NCBI GenBank assembly: GCA_020832565.1
Contig: JAFIEI010000005.1
Span: 1 to 64,000 of the forward strand
DNA: 64,000 nucleotides
Direction: 5' to 3'
Source of the DNA: Salinarimonas sp.
Lineage (GTDB): Bacteria > Pseudomonadota > Alphaproteobacteria > Rhizobiales > Beijerinckiaceae
Shown: piece by piece, positions 35,246-44,803 of the stretch
How the letters are laid out: every line of letters begins with the position of its first letter
Numbering within the stretch: position 1 is the stretch's first letter
Notes under the pieces: model-generated
What the model was told of the DNA's origin: nothing
The model's input: the letters and a program-made list of their open reading frames with translations, nothing else
The model's database searches: none
Program-made: the position numbers and the translations under genes

Positions 35246-38044
35246 ATGCTGGGTCTGCCGCTTTCCTTCGCCGCCCCGCTGGTGCTCGCCGGGCTGATCG
35301 CCCTCCCGGCGATCTGGCTGCTGTTGCGGGTGACGCCGCCCCAGCCGCGCCGGATCGCGTTTCCGCCGCTGAAGATCGTCGCGGATCTGATCCCGCGTCG
35401 GGAATCGCCGGCGCGCACGCCCTGGTGGCTGCTTCTCCTGCGCCTCGTCATCGCGGCGCTCCTGATCCTCGCCGTGGCCGGGCCGATCCTCAATCCGGCG
35501 CCGTCACTGGAAGGTGATCGCCGCACCCCCGTGCTGATGATCGTCGATAACGGCGCCGGCGCTGCGGCCGATTGGCGGCGCCATTCCGCCATCGCGCTGG
35601 AGCAGGGCGAGGCGATAGCACGTGACGGTCGCTCAATGGGCATTGTCGCGACGGCAACGCCGGCGGCGGAGATTGCCCTGAAGGCGCCGGCAACCGCGCT
35701 GGAGCGCCTGCGCGCGATCGTATCGCGGCCCCATTTTCCGCAAGCCGAGAGCTGGCGCACGCCGGTGCGTGCCTTCCTCGAAGCGCATCCCGATGCCGAG
35801 ATCCTCTGGATCAGCGGCGGGGTCAGCGTGGCCGGGGAGGGCGATCTCGCCATGCTGCTGGCGGAACTGGCGCAGGATCGCCAACTCACCGTCATGCAAG
35901 CGGAGCCGCCGCCGACCCTCGCCGTGACCAATGCGCAGAATACGGCGCAGGGTCTCTCAGCCGAGATTTTGCGCAGCGGCCCGAATGCGCGCGACGAGGG
36001 GCGGGTGCGCGCGGCTGATCTGCGCGGCCTGCCGCTGGCGGAGGAGACCTTCGTTTTCCTGCCCGACGAAAACGAGACCACGGTCCGCTTCGACATCCCG
36101 ATCGAACTGCGTAACGCGGTGGCGCGCATCGACATCATCGACGAGGCTTCGGCAGCGGCGACGACGCTGCTCGATTCGCGCAACCGGCGCGCCCGGGTCG
36201 GCATCGTCGCGGGCACCACACTCGATCTCGCGCAGCCACTTCTCGCGCCGACCTTCTATCTCGAGCGCGCCCTCGAACCCTATGCCGAAATCCGGGAAGG
36301 GCGCGGTGGCTCGGCCGATGCGGTGGCGGGGCTTCTCGACGAGCAGGTCTCGGTCCTCGTTCTGGCCGATATCGGGGTCCTGCCGGGCGAGACTCTGGAG
36401 CGGATCGCGGAATTCGTCGAGGAGGGCGGGCTGCTCCTGCGCTTCGCCGGGCCGCGCATGACCGGAAATATCGACGATCTGCTTCCGGTTCGGCTGCGTG
36501 ACGGTGGCCGCAGCCTCGGCGGCGCGCTTTCCTGGGACTCGCCGCGCACGCTTGCCGATTTCACGCAGGAGAGCCCTTTCCACGGCCTCAACGTGCCCGA
36601 GGATCTCGGCATCTCCCGGCAGATCCTCGCCGAGCCCTCGGGTGCGCTCACCGAGCGGACATGGGCGTCGCTGGAGGACGGTACACCGATCGTCACTGCG
36701 GATCGGCGCGGCGACGGCATGACGGTGCTCTTCCATGTGACGGCTGATGCGAGCTGGTCGAACCTGCCGTTGACGGGATTGTTCGTCGACATGCTGCGCA
36801 AGACGCTGCAATTCGCGGCAGCCCCGCCCGGTGCGAGCCCGGAGGGCGGAGCGGATCGCCAGCCCGTGGCACCCCGCCTTGCCCTCGACGGGGCGGGCAA
36901 TCTCGGTACGCCGCCGGCGCATGCGCGCCCGCTGACGCGCGCTTTCGAGGCGCGCGCCGGCTTCGATCATCCGCCCGGCTTCTACGGGCCGACGGAATCG
37001 GCGATCGCGGTGAACGCGTTGGGCGCCGAGGATCGCCTCGTTCCCGTCGATATCGGGATCCTCGATGCGCGCATCCTGCCGCTCGAACCGGCGGAGACCG
37101 TCGACCTGCGTCCGCCGCTCCTCGTTGCCGCTTTCGGCCTGCTTCTCATCGATACGGTTCTCGCCATGCTGCTTTCCGGACATGCTGCGGCCTTTGCCGC
37201 CCGCTTCCGCCGCGCCGCCCTCGGGACCGGCGCGATCGCGCTCGCCTTCATCGCCACATCCGCAACCGCGCCCGGCCCCGCCCATGCCGATACGATCGAG
37301 CATATCGAGGCTGCCATGGTGACTCGGCTCGGTTATGTCCGCACCCATGACTCGCGGGTCGACGAGGTCAGCCAGGCCGGTCTCGACGGGCTCTCGCGCG
37401 CACTCGCCGCGCGAACCTCGCTCGAACCGGGCGCCCCTGTGGGTGTCGATATCGAGACGGATGAGCTCGCTTTCTTTCCCATTCTCTACTGGCCGATCGT
37501 GCCCAACGCGCCGATGCCCTCCCGCGAGGCGATGCAGCGGATCGATGCCTATATGAAGAACGGCGGCATGCTGGTCCTCGATACGCGCGACGCCTCCACC
37601 AACTGGCGCCCGGGATCAGCCCGCTCGCCGGAGGCGGATTATCTGCGCCGGCTGCTCGCCGATGTCGACGTCCCGCCTTTGGAGCCAATGCCGGCCGACC
37701 ATGTCCTGACAAAGACCTTCTTCATCCTCGACGAGCTCCCCGGGCGCCATGCATCCGGTGTGACCTGGGTCGAGGAGCTGCCGCCGGCGCCGCCGGAGGA
37801 GGGGATGCGTCCGGCGCGGGCGGGCGATGCCGTCTCGCCGATCATCATCACCGCCAATGACCTCGCCGGTGCCTGGGCGGTCGGCCAGCGCGGCGAGGCG
37901 ATGCTGCCGGTGAGCGGCAGCGATCCGCGCCAGCGCGAGATGGCGTTTCGTGCCGGCATGAACATCGTGATGTATGCGCTGACGGGCAATTACAAGGCCG
38001 ATCAGGTTCACGTTCCCGCCCTGCTGGAGCGGCTGGGCAATTGA
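35246..38044 (+). CDS. BatA N-terminal / DUF4159 membrane protein
   Basis: A 932-residue inner-membrane protein. The N-terminal BatA-like region has two helices (about 9-29 and 60-82). A periplasmic or cytosolic middle part (residues 90-620) has a GATase-like fold in its second half. Two more helices follow at about 623-645 and 659-680. The C-terminal part (about 681-932) is DUF4159, starting HIEAAMVTRLGYVRTHDSRVDEVS and including NGGMLVLDTRDAS. It is the third gene of the MoxR operon and was assigned from its neighbours and domain order. Confidence 0.88.
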   Translation: MLGLPLSFAAPLVLAGLIALPAIWLLLRVTPPQPRRIAFPPLKIVADLIPRRESPARTPWWLLLLRLVIAALLILAVAGPILNPAPSLEGDRRTPVLMIVDNGAGAAADWRRHSAIALEQGEAIARDGRSMGIVATATPAAEIALKAPATALERLRAIVSRPHFPQAESWRTPVRAFLEAHPDAEILWISGGVSVAGEGDLAMLLAELAQDRQLTVMQAEPPPTLAVTNAQNTAQGLSAEILRSGPNARDEGRVRAADLRGLPLAEETFVFLPDENETTVRFDIPIELRNAVARIDIIDEASAAATTLLDSRNRRARVGIVAGTTLDLAQPLLAPTFYLERALEPYAEIREGRGGSADAVAGLLDEQVSVLVLADIGVLPGETLERIAEFVEEGGLLLRFAGPRMTGNIDDLLPVRLRDGGRSLGGALSWDSPRTLADFTQESPFHGLNVPEDLGISRQILAEPSGALTERTWASLEDGTPIVTADRRGDGMTVLFHVTADASWSNLPLTGLFVDMLRKTLQFAAAPPGASPEGGADRQPVAPRLALDGAGNLGTPPAHARPLTRAFEARAGFDHPPGFYGPTESAIAVNALGAEDRLVPVDIGILDARILPLEPAETVDLRPPLLVAAFGLLLIDTVLAMLLSGHAAAFAARFRRAALGTGAIALAFIATSATAPGPAHADTIEHIEAAMVTRLGYVRTHDSRVDEVSQAGLDGLSRALAARTSLEPGAPVGVDIETDELAFFPILYWPIVPNAPMPSREAMQRIDAYMKNGGMLVLDTRDASTNWRPGSARSPEADYLRRLLADVDVPPLEPMPADHVLTKTFFILDELPGRHASGVTWVEELPPAPPEEGMRPARAGDAVSPIIITANDLAGAWAVGQRGEAMLPVSGSDPRQREMAFRAGMNIVMYALTGNYKADQVHVPALLERLGN

Positions 38045-38057
38045 GGAAAGCGACGTT

Positions 38058-40136
38058 TTGGCGAGTCTGAGCTTCACACCGCTGGTCCCCGATGCCGTCC
38101 TGATCGTTGCCGCGATCCTGGCGGCGCTGGCTGCGCTTGCGGCAGTCGTCGTGCGCGGGCCGGTGGCGCTGTTGCGGGCTGCCGCGCTCGCCGTGCTGGT
38201 GCTCGCGCTCGCTAATCCCGCCTTCGTCACGGAAGAGCGCGAGCCGGTCGATGATGTCGTCGCCCTCGTGATCGACCGGTCGACATCGCAGACGCTCGGC
38301 GATCGCGAGGAGGTGACGCAGGCCGCACGCGAGGAGCTGGAACGGCGTTTCGAAGGGCAGCGCAATATCGACCTGCGCGTCATCGAGATCGGTGATGCGG
38401 CGGGCGATGCCGGCACGGAGCTGTTCACCGGTCTCGCCAACGGCCTCGCGGACGTGCCGCCCGAGCGGATAGCCGGGGCTTTGATGATTACCGATGGTGT
38501 CGTGCACGATATTCCCGGCTCTGCGGAGGAGCTCGGTTTCACGGCACCCCTGCATGCCTTGATCACGGGATACCCGGACGAGAGCGATCGCCAGATCGAC
38601 CTGATCCGCGCGCCACGCTACGGCATTGTCGGCCGCACCCAGCTCATAGAAGCCAAGGTCGGCGAGCGCGGCGGGACGGGATCCGCCATGGTCACCGTGC
38701 GGCGCGACGGGGAAGAGCTTGCGCGGCGCGAAGTGCCGACGGAAGCGCCGTTTCGCATCCCCGTCACGATCGATCGCGCCGGCCCCAATGTCGTCGAGAT
38801 CGAGGTCGAGCCGCTGCCCGACGAGTTGACCATGGCCAACAACCGCGCCGTCGTCACCATCGAGGGGATCCGCGAGAATCTGCGCGTCCTGCTCGTTTCC
38901 GGCGAGCCGCATGCGGGGGAGCGGACCTGGCGCAACCTGTTGCGTTCCGACGCGAATGTCGATCTGGTGCATTTCACCATCCTGCGCCCGCCCGAGAAGC
39001 AGGACGGCACGCCGATCGACGAATTGTCCCTGATCGCCTTCCCGACCCGCGAGCTCTTCCAGGACAAGATCGGCGAGTTCGATCTGATCATCTTCGACCG
39101 TTACGCCAATCAGAGCATCCTGCCGTCGATCTATTACGACAACATCGTGCGCTATGTCCGCGAGGGCGGGGCGGTGCTGCTCGCGGCGGGTCCGGAATTT
39201 GCCGGGCGCGGATCGCTGGCGCGCACCCGGCTGTCGCCGATCATTCCCGGCGAACCGACCGGCGGCGTGCTGGAAGAACCGTTCAAGGCGCTGCTCACCG
39301 ATACCGGAGAGCGCCATCCCGTGACGCGCGGCCTGCCGGGATCTGAATCCGATCCACCGGCCTGGGGTGAATGGCTGCGTGTTCTCGATACGCAGGTGAC
39401 CGGCGGGCAGACGGTGATGTCCGGCGCGCAGGATCGCCCGCTTCTGGTGCTCGAGCGGCAGGAAGAGGGGCGCGTGGCGCTGCTGCTTTCCGATCACGCC
39501 TGGCTCTGGGCGCGCGGTTACCGCGATGGCGGGCCGCATGTCGATCTCCTGCGCCGCACGGCCCATTGGCTGATGCGCGAGCCGGCGCTCGAGGAAGAGG
39601 CGTTGCGCGCCACCGCTCAGGGCGAACGCATCTTCATCGAACGCCAGAGCATGGAGGACGAGGTACCTCCGGTGCAGGTGACGGCGCCGTCGGGCGCCGA
39701 GTCCACCGTGCCGCTGGAGCCGTATCTGCCGGGCCTGTTCCGCGCGGAGATCACCGGCGAGGAGCGGGGGCTGCATACCCTGCGCAACGACGACCTCGTC
39801 GCATTCGCCAGCGTCGGTCCGGCCAATCCGCGCGAGCTCGTCGATGTCTTCTCCACCACCGAGCAATTGCAGGATATCGTTTCCGAGACGGGCGGCTCGG
39901 TGCGCCGCCTCGCGCGTGATGGCGGCGACATTGCCGTGCCGCGCGTGCAGAGCGTGCGCGGCGATGCCCGCGCCTACGGCAATGACTGGATCGGTATTCG
40001 CCCGAGCGGCTCGGCCGTCGTGCTCGGCGTGTCGGTGACGCCGCTGGCGCTGGGGCTGCTGGGTCTGTTGCTGCTGCTCGGCGCCGTGCTCGCGGCCTGG
40101 CTCGGCGAAGGGCGCGGAACCACCGCGCGGCGCTGA
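38058..40136 (+). CDS. Membrane protein with vWA-like and glutamine-amidotransferase-like domains
   Basis: A 692-residue protein, the fourth member of the MoxR operon. Two N-terminal membrane helices (about 9-50) are followed by a vWA-like segment with VIDRSTSQTLGDRE (DxSxS), an Ig-like middle and a large domain with GGAVLLAAGPEFAG in the class I glutamine amidotransferase style, without an obvious catalytic Cys. One C-terminal helix (about 662-685) ends the protein. The start is TTG at 38058. The whole row suggests a membrane assembly of MoxR, a soluble vWA protein and two large membrane proteins. Confidence 0.82.
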   Translation: MASLSFTPLVPDAVLIVAAILAALAALAAVVVRGPVALLRAAALAVLVLALANPAFVTEEREPVDDVVALVIDRSTSQTLGDREEVTQAAREELERRFEGQRNIDLRVIEIGDAAGDAGTELFTGLANGLADVPPERIAGALMITDGVVHDIPGSAEELGFTAPLHALITGYPDESDRQIDLIRAPRYGIVGRTQLIEAKVGERGGTGSAMVTVRRDGEELARREVPTEAPFRIPVTIDRAGPNVVEIEVEPLPDELTMANNRAVVTIEGIRENLRVLLVSGEPHAGERTWRNLLRSDANVDLVHFTILRPPEKQDGTPIDELSLIAFPTRELFQDKIGEFDLIIFDRYANQSILPSIYYDNIVRYVREGGAVLLAAGPEFAGRGSLARTRLSPIIPGEPTGGVLEEPFKALLTDTGERHPVTRGLPGSESDPPAWGEWLRVLDTQVTGGQTVMSGAQDRPLLVLERQEEGRVALLLSDHAWLWARGYRDGGPHVDLLRRTAHWLMREPALEEEALRATAQGERIFIERQSMEDEVPPVQVTAPSGAESTVPLEPYLPGLFRAEITGEERGLHTLRNDDLVAFASVGPANPRELVDVFSTTEQLQDIVSETGGSVRRLARDGGDIAVPRVQSVRGDARAYGNDWIGIRPSGSAVVLGVSVTPLALGLLGLLLLLGAVLAAWLGEGRGTTARR

Positions 40137-40235
40137 GGCACCAGCGCGCTTGCTTTCGATCAATGCAGCCGCTTCAATGCCCGGGCTAAGAAGCGTCGAC
40201 GAGATATCCGTCTCGCGCGCGAAGGAGACGCGTCA

Positions 40236-41096
40236 ATGGCGTCCAGGCGAAAGCCCGGCCCGATCCTGCAGCCGGTTCTGCAGCCCGTCCTGCAACCCAT
40301 GCCCGTGGCGATCACGGCGCTGGTGCTGCTGACGGCGCTCGGCTGGGGGGTGATGTTCGCCGAAGCGGTCTCCATGGGCTCCGGTGCCGCCGCCTTCCTG
40401 GAGGCGCTATGCGCACCCGCCGATATTCTCGGCGCGCGTTCGACGGCGGAAATGCTCTCGCGGCTCGGCATCGCCATCGGCATGTGGGTCGCCATGAGCG
40501 TCGCGATGATGCTGCCCACGGCCAGCCTGCTGATCGTCGGCTTTGCCGACCGCGTCGAGAACGAGGTTGCCGATCGCCGCCGCGCCGCGTCGCCGCTCGC
40601 GCTCGCCGCGGGTTATCTCGCGATCTGGGTGATCGTGGCGATCGTCGCGGCGACGGCGCAGGCCTTCATATCCGCCGCGCTTTCCGGAATTGCGCTGCCG
40701 CCCGCGACCGCGACGATTCTCGCCGGCGCGATCATCGGTGCGGCGGGTTTCTACCAGTTCTCGCCGCTCAAGCGCGCCTGCCTCGTTACCATCCGCCATC
40801 CTTTCGCCGAAGAGCGCGAAGCGGCGCTGACGAGCAACACGGCCGCGTTCAGGCTCGGCCTGCGGCAGGGTGTGCTCTGTGTGGGCTGCTGCTGGGCGAT
40901 GATGGGCCTGCTCGTGGTGCTCGGCGCCATGAACATTCTCTGGATGGCGATCTTCGCGGTGATCATGGCAGCGGAAAAGATGGTCGATTCGCAGCGCCTG
41001 CCCAATCTCATCGGCGTGGTGATGATCCTCGCCGGAGCTGCCCTTTCGGTCTCGGCGGTGGGGCTCGCACCGCTGCGCGATGCAATCGGCTTGTGA
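40236..41096 (+). CDS. DUF2182 domain-containing integral membrane protein
   Basis: A 286-residue membrane protein with about seven predicted helices. DUF2182 landmarks are WVAMSVAMMLPTASL, FYQFSPLKRACL and GVLCVGCCWAMMGLL; the paired cysteines and methionines have led to its description as a predicted metal-binding membrane protein. The N terminus carries a short PVLQ-type repeat (LQPVLQPVLQP). ATG at 40236 follows GAAGGAGA. Neighbours do not define a function: the MoxR operon lies upstream and a quinone reductase downstream. Confidence 0.85.
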   Translation: MASRRKPGPILQPVLQPVLQPMPVAITALVLLTALGWGVMFAEAVSMGSGAAAFLEALCAPADILGARSTAEMLSRLGIAIGMWVAMSVAMMLPTASLLIVGFADRVENEVADRRRAASPLALAAGYLAIWVIVAIVAATAQAFISAALSGIALPPATATILAGAIIGAAGFYQFSPLKRACLVTIRHPFAEEREAALTSNTAAFRLGLRQGVLCVGCCWAMMGLLVVLGAMNILWMAIFAVIMAAEKMVDSQRLPNLIGVVMILAGAALSVSAVGLAPLRDAIGL

Positions 41097-41182
41097 GCAA
41101 TTGCCTCTGACGCTGCGATGGGCGTTGCGGTAGGGCTTTTACGCATCCTATGATCCGATGCAGAGACGCAAGGAGACGTCCC

Positions 41183-42157
41183 ATGACGATGGCGATCCGC
41201 ATTTACGAAAACGGCGGCCCCGAGGTAATGCGCTACGAGGAGGTCGCGATCGGCGATCCCGGTCCCGGCGAAATCCGGGTGAAGCATACGGCAATCGGCG
41301 TCAACTACATCGACACCTATTTCCGCTCCGGCCTCTACCCGGCCCCCAGCATCCCCTTCACCCCCGGCAACGAGGGCGCGGGTGTCGTGACGGCGGTGGG
41401 CGAGGGCGTTACCCGATTCAAGGAAGGGGACCGCGTCGCCTATGCCGCGACGCTCGGCTCCTATGCCGAGGAGCGTCTCGTCGAGGCGGACAAGGTCGTC
41501 GCCACGCCCGACGGCGTCGATGACGAGACCGCGGCCGCGATGATGCTCAAAGGCATGACGGCACAATATCTTCTGCGCCGGACCTACCGTGTGCAGAAGG
41601 GCGATATCATCCTCTTCCACGCCGCTGCCGGCGGGGTCGGGCTGATCGCCTGCCAATGGGCCAAGCATCTCGGCGCGACGGTGATCGGCACGGTCGGCTC
41701 GCGCGAGAAGGGCGAGCTTGCCAAGCAGAACGGCTGCGATCACGTGATCTATTATCGCGAGGAGGATTTCGCCAAGCGCGTCGACGAGATCACCAATGGA
41801 GAGCGCTGCCATGTCGTCTATGACGGCGTCGGCAAGGCGACCTTCCCGGCTTCGCTCGATTGCCTGCGTCCCTTCGGCATGTTTGCGAGCTTCGGCAATG
41901 CCTCGGGCGCCGTCGAGGCCTTCAATCTCGGCATCCTGGCCCAGAAGGGCTCGCTCTATGCCACCCGTCCGACGCTCTTCCCGCATATCGCCAAGCGCGC
42001 CGATCTCGAGGAGATTGCCGGTGAATTGTTCGACGTGGTCGCAAGCGGTGCCGTGAAGATCGCCGTCAACCATCGCGCGAAGCTCGCGGATGCCGTCGCC
42101 GTCCACAAGGCGCTGGAAGGTCGTGAGACCACCGGCGCGACCATCATGATCCCCTGA
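41183..42157 (+). CDS. Quinone oxidoreductase (NADPH), zeta-crystallin-like MDR family
   Basis: A 324-residue medium-chain dehydrogenase/reductase without structural zinc ligands, so of the quinone reductase type. FTPGNEGAGVVTAVGEGV is the GroES-like substrate domain, and LFHAAAGGVGLIACQWAKHLGA is the NADPH-binding motif with the AAGGVG signature. It probably reduces quinones or enones by one- or two-electron transfer. ATG at 41183 follows AAGGAGACG. The ABC transporter ATPase gene starts 20 bases after its stop, so read-through between the two is possible. Confidence 0.93.
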   Translation: MTMAIRIYENGGPEVMRYEEVAIGDPGPGEIRVKHTAIGVNYIDTYFRSGLYPAPSIPFTPGNEGAGVVTAVGEGVTRFKEGDRVAYAATLGSYAEERLVEADKVVATPDGVDDETAAAMMLKGMTAQYLLRRTYRVQKGDIILFHAAAGGVGLIACQWAKHLGATVIGTVGSREKGELAKQNGCDHVIYYREEDFAKRVDEITNGERCHVVYDGVGKATFPASLDCLRPFGMFASFGNASGAVEAFNLGILAQKGSLYATRPTLFPHIAKRADLEEIAGELFDVVASGAVKIAVNHRAKLADAVAVHKALEGRETTGATIMIP

Positions 42158-42177
42158 GAGCCGAGAGCGAGCCGGAT

Positions 42178-43743
42178 TTGCCCGTCCCATCCTCCGACAC
42201 CAAGGCCGCCCCGCAGAACACGGCAGCCCAAGGCGAGAAGCTCGTCTCCCTGAAAGGGATCACGAAGCAATACGGCAATCTCGTCGCCAATGACGCGATC
42301 GATTTCGCCATCGCACCGGGTGAGGTGCATGCGTTGCTGGGGGAGAACGGGGCGGGCAAATCCACGCTGGTGAAGATCCTCTATGGGGTAATCGAGCCGA
42401 GTGCAGGCGAGATCTTCTGGGAGGGCAAACGGGTCGAGATCAATTCACCCGTCGATGCAAGAAAACACGGCATCGGCATGGTGTTTCAGCATTTCTCGCT
42501 GTTCGACGAGATGACGGTGGCGGAGAATGTCGCCGTCGCGCTGACAGATCTCTCCTTCAACGAGGTGCGCAAGCGCCTCAAGCAGGTGAGCGAGGGCTAC
42601 GGGCTGCCGCTCGACCCGGATCGCCGTGTCTGGACGCTGTCCGCCGGCGAGCGGCAACGCATCGAGATCGTGCGCTGTTTGTTGCAGAATCCCAAGCTGA
42701 TCGTCCTCGATGAGCCGACCTCGGTGCTCACGCCGCAGGAATCGGAAGGGCTGTTCAAGACGCTCGAACAGCTCGCCGGCGAGGGTAGGGCGATCCTCTA
42801 CATTTCCCACAAGCTGGAGGAGGTGCGCCGGCTGTGCCGTGATGCCACCATCCTGCGCGGCGGCAAGGTCGTGGCGACCCTCGATCCGCGCGAGAGCAGC
42901 GCACGCGAGATCGCAGCACTCATGGTCGGGGCGGAAGTCGGCGACGTGGCGCGCAAGCCGAAGGCGCGCGGCAGTGACGAGGTCCTGCAGGTTCAGGGAT
43001 TGTCGATGCCGGCGCGGTCGATCCATGAACGCCCCCTGCAAAACGTCGATATCGGCGTCGCCGCGGGCGAGATCGTCGGCATTGCCGGGATCGCCGGAAA
43101 CGGCCAGAGCGAGCTCTTCGCCGCGATTTCCGGCGAGCGTCTGGCGGATGAGCCCGGATCCGTGGTCATCGACGGGGTCGCGGTCGGGCTGAAGGGGATC
43201 GATTCCCGACGCAAGCTCGGCGGGGCTTTCGTTCCAGAGGAGCGTCTCGGCCATGCCGCCGTTCCCGGTCACGGGCTGGGCGACAACACGGTGCTGTCGC
43301 ACCACGCGATCGGCGGGATGGTGCAAAGCGGCTTCATCGCGTTCGACAAGGCCCGGCAGCTCGCAGCGCGGGTGGTGGGTGATTTCGACGTGCGCACGCC
43401 CGGCGCCGATGCGCTGGCACGCAAGCTCTCCGGTGGCAATCTGCAGAAATTCGTGGTCGGGCGCGAGATCGTGCGCGCGCCCAAACTCCTCGTCGTCGAT
43501 CAGCCGACCTGGGGCGTCGATGCCGGCGCGGCCCGGGTGATCCGCCAGGCGCTGATCGATCTCGCGGCGGGGGGCGCGGCGGTGCTGGTGATCAGCCAGG
43601 ATCTCGACGAGCTCTTCTCCATTGCCGATCGCATGGCGGTCATCCATGAAGGGCATGTCAGCCCGATCAGGCCGACGGGTGAGTGGACGCGCGAGGCGGT
43701 TGGTCTCGAAATGATGGGGGTCGCGCCGCACGATGCGCATTGA
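42178..43743 (+). CDS. BMP-type nucleoside/sugar ABC transporter ATP-binding protein (double domain)
   Basis: A 521-residue protein with two ABC domains. The first has a normal Walker A (GENGAGKSTL) and signature (LSAGERQRIEI). The second has GIAGNGQSEL in place of Walker A, lacking the lysine, and LSGGNLQKFVVGRE as signature. This degenerate second half is usual for the RbsA/YufO/NupB branch. The start is TTG at 42178. It forms an operon with the two permeases and the BMP-family binding protein, giving a nucleoside, purine or simple-sugar importer. Confidence 0.93.
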   Translation: MPVPSSDTKAAPQNTAAQGEKLVSLKGITKQYGNLVANDAIDFAIAPGEVHALLGENGAGKSTLVKILYGVIEPSAGEIFWEGKRVEINSPVDARKHGIGMVFQHFSLFDEMTVAENVAVALTDLSFNEVRKRLKQVSEGYGLPLDPDRRVWTLSAGERQRIEIVRCLLQNPKLIVLDEPTSVLTPQESEGLFKTLEQLAGEGRAILYISHKLEEVRRLCRDATILRGGKVVATLDPRESSAREIAALMVGAEVGDVARKPKARGSDEVLQVQGLSMPARSIHERPLQNVDIGVAAGEIVGIAGIAGNGQSELFAAISGERLADEPGSVVIDGVAVGLKGIDSRRKLGGAFVPEERLGHAAVPGHGLGDNTVLSHHAIGGMVQSGFIAFDKARQLAARVVGDFDVRTPGADALARKLSGGNLQKFVVGREIVRAPKLLVVDQPTWGVDAGAARVIRQALIDLAAGGAAVLVISQDLDELFSIADRMAVIHEGHVSPIRPTGEWTREAVGLEMMGVAPHDAH

Positions 43744-44803
43744 ACTCGTCCCGAGAACGGAGCCGAAAGCCTGGGCGCGCGCGCTCGCCCCGGTCGCGGC
43801 GCTGCTCGTCTCCTTCGCCATTGCCGGGCTCGTGATCTGGGGGATGGGCCGCTCGCCCGTCGCCGCCTTCCAGGTCTATATCGCCGATCCGCTGATGGAT
43901 CCGTGGTCGCTGCGCGAGATCGCCATGAAGGCGACGCCGCTCATCATCATCGCCATCGGCCTGTCCTATTGTTTCCGGGCAAACCTCTGGAATATCGGGG
44001 CCGAGGGGCAGTTCATCGTCGGCGCCATTTTCGGCTCCTGGCTCGCCCTCGCCACCCACGGCACCGATGCCGGGATGTGGGTGCTGCCGGCCATGCTGAT
44101 CCTCGCCATGATCGGCGGTGCGCTCTACGGCGCGATCCCGGCCTTCCTGCGGGTGCGTTTCGGTGTCAACGAGATCCTGACTTCGCTTTTCCTGGTCTAT
44201 GTGGCGCAATTGCTGCTCGATTATCTCGTGCGCGGGCGTTGGCGCGACCCGATGGGCTTCAATTTCCCGCAATCCGTCGTTTTCGACACCGCCGCCACGC
44301 TGCCCGCGATCGCCGGGATGGGGCGGGTACATATCGGGGTGATCATCGCGCTGGTCGCCGTGGTCGTGACGATGATCGTGCTCGGGCGCACGCTCTTCGG
44401 CTACAGGTTGCGGGTGAGCGGCGATGCGCCCCGCGCAGCGCGTTTCGCCGGATTTTCGCAAGCGCGGACAATCATCACCGTCTTCTGCATTTCCGGCGGG
44501 CTCGCAGGCCTTGCCGGCATCATCGAGGTGTCGGGCGTGCTGCGCCAGCTCCAGCCCTCGATCTCGCCCGGTTACGGCTTCACGGCGATCATCGTCGCCT
44601 TTCTCGGGCGGCTCAATCCCATCGGAATCCTCGTAGCAGGGTTTATCATGGCGCTGATCCTGATCGGCGGCGAGAATGCGCAGATCATGCTGCGGCTGCC
44701 GTTCGACCTCGCACTCGCCTTCCAGGGGCTGGTGCTTCTCTGCGTGCTCTCGGCAGATGCGCTGGTGAGCAATCGACTGCGGATCGTGAGGGCGCGCGCA
44801 TGA
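43733..44803 (+). CDS. BMP-type ABC transporter permease 1
   Basis: A 356-residue inner-membrane permease of the BPD_transp_2 family (YufP/NupC-like), with about nine helices. FRANLWNIGAEGQFIVGAIFGSW is the hallmark region, and VNEILTSLFLVYVAQLLLDYLV follows. ATG at 43733 overlaps the end of the ATPase gene by 11 bases, and its stop overlaps the start of the second permease (ATGA), so the three are tightly coupled. Together with permease 2 it forms the transmembrane path. Confidence 0.92.
   Translation: MRIELVPRTEPKAWARALAPVAALLVSFAIAGLVIWGMGRSPVAAFQVYIADPLMDPWSLREIAMKATPLIIIAIGLSYCFRANLWNIGAEGQFIVGAIFGSWLALATHGTDAGMWVLPAMLILAMIGGALYGAIPAFLRVRFGVNEILTSLFLVYVAQLLLDYLVRGRWRDPMGFNFPQSVVFDTAATLPAIAGMGRVHIGVIIALVAVVVTMIVLGRTLFGYRLRVSGDAPRAARFAGFSQARTIITVFCISGGLAGLAGIIEVSGVLRQLQPSISPGYGFTAIIVAFLGRLNPIGILVAGFIMALILIGGENAQIMLRLPFDLALAFQGLVLLCVLSADALVSNRLRIVRARA

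Noticed and set aside
37848-40163. A 771-codon open frame on the minus strand
   Set aside because: It is antisense to the last two genes of the MoxR operon, whose reading frames have membrane helices and motifs. No domain is seen in the antisense frame.
43903-44799. An upstream extension of permease 2, giving a 605-residue protein
   Set aside because: The upstream part overlaps permease 1 in another frame and is arginine-rich without membrane helices. The ATGA overlap at 44800 is the natural start.
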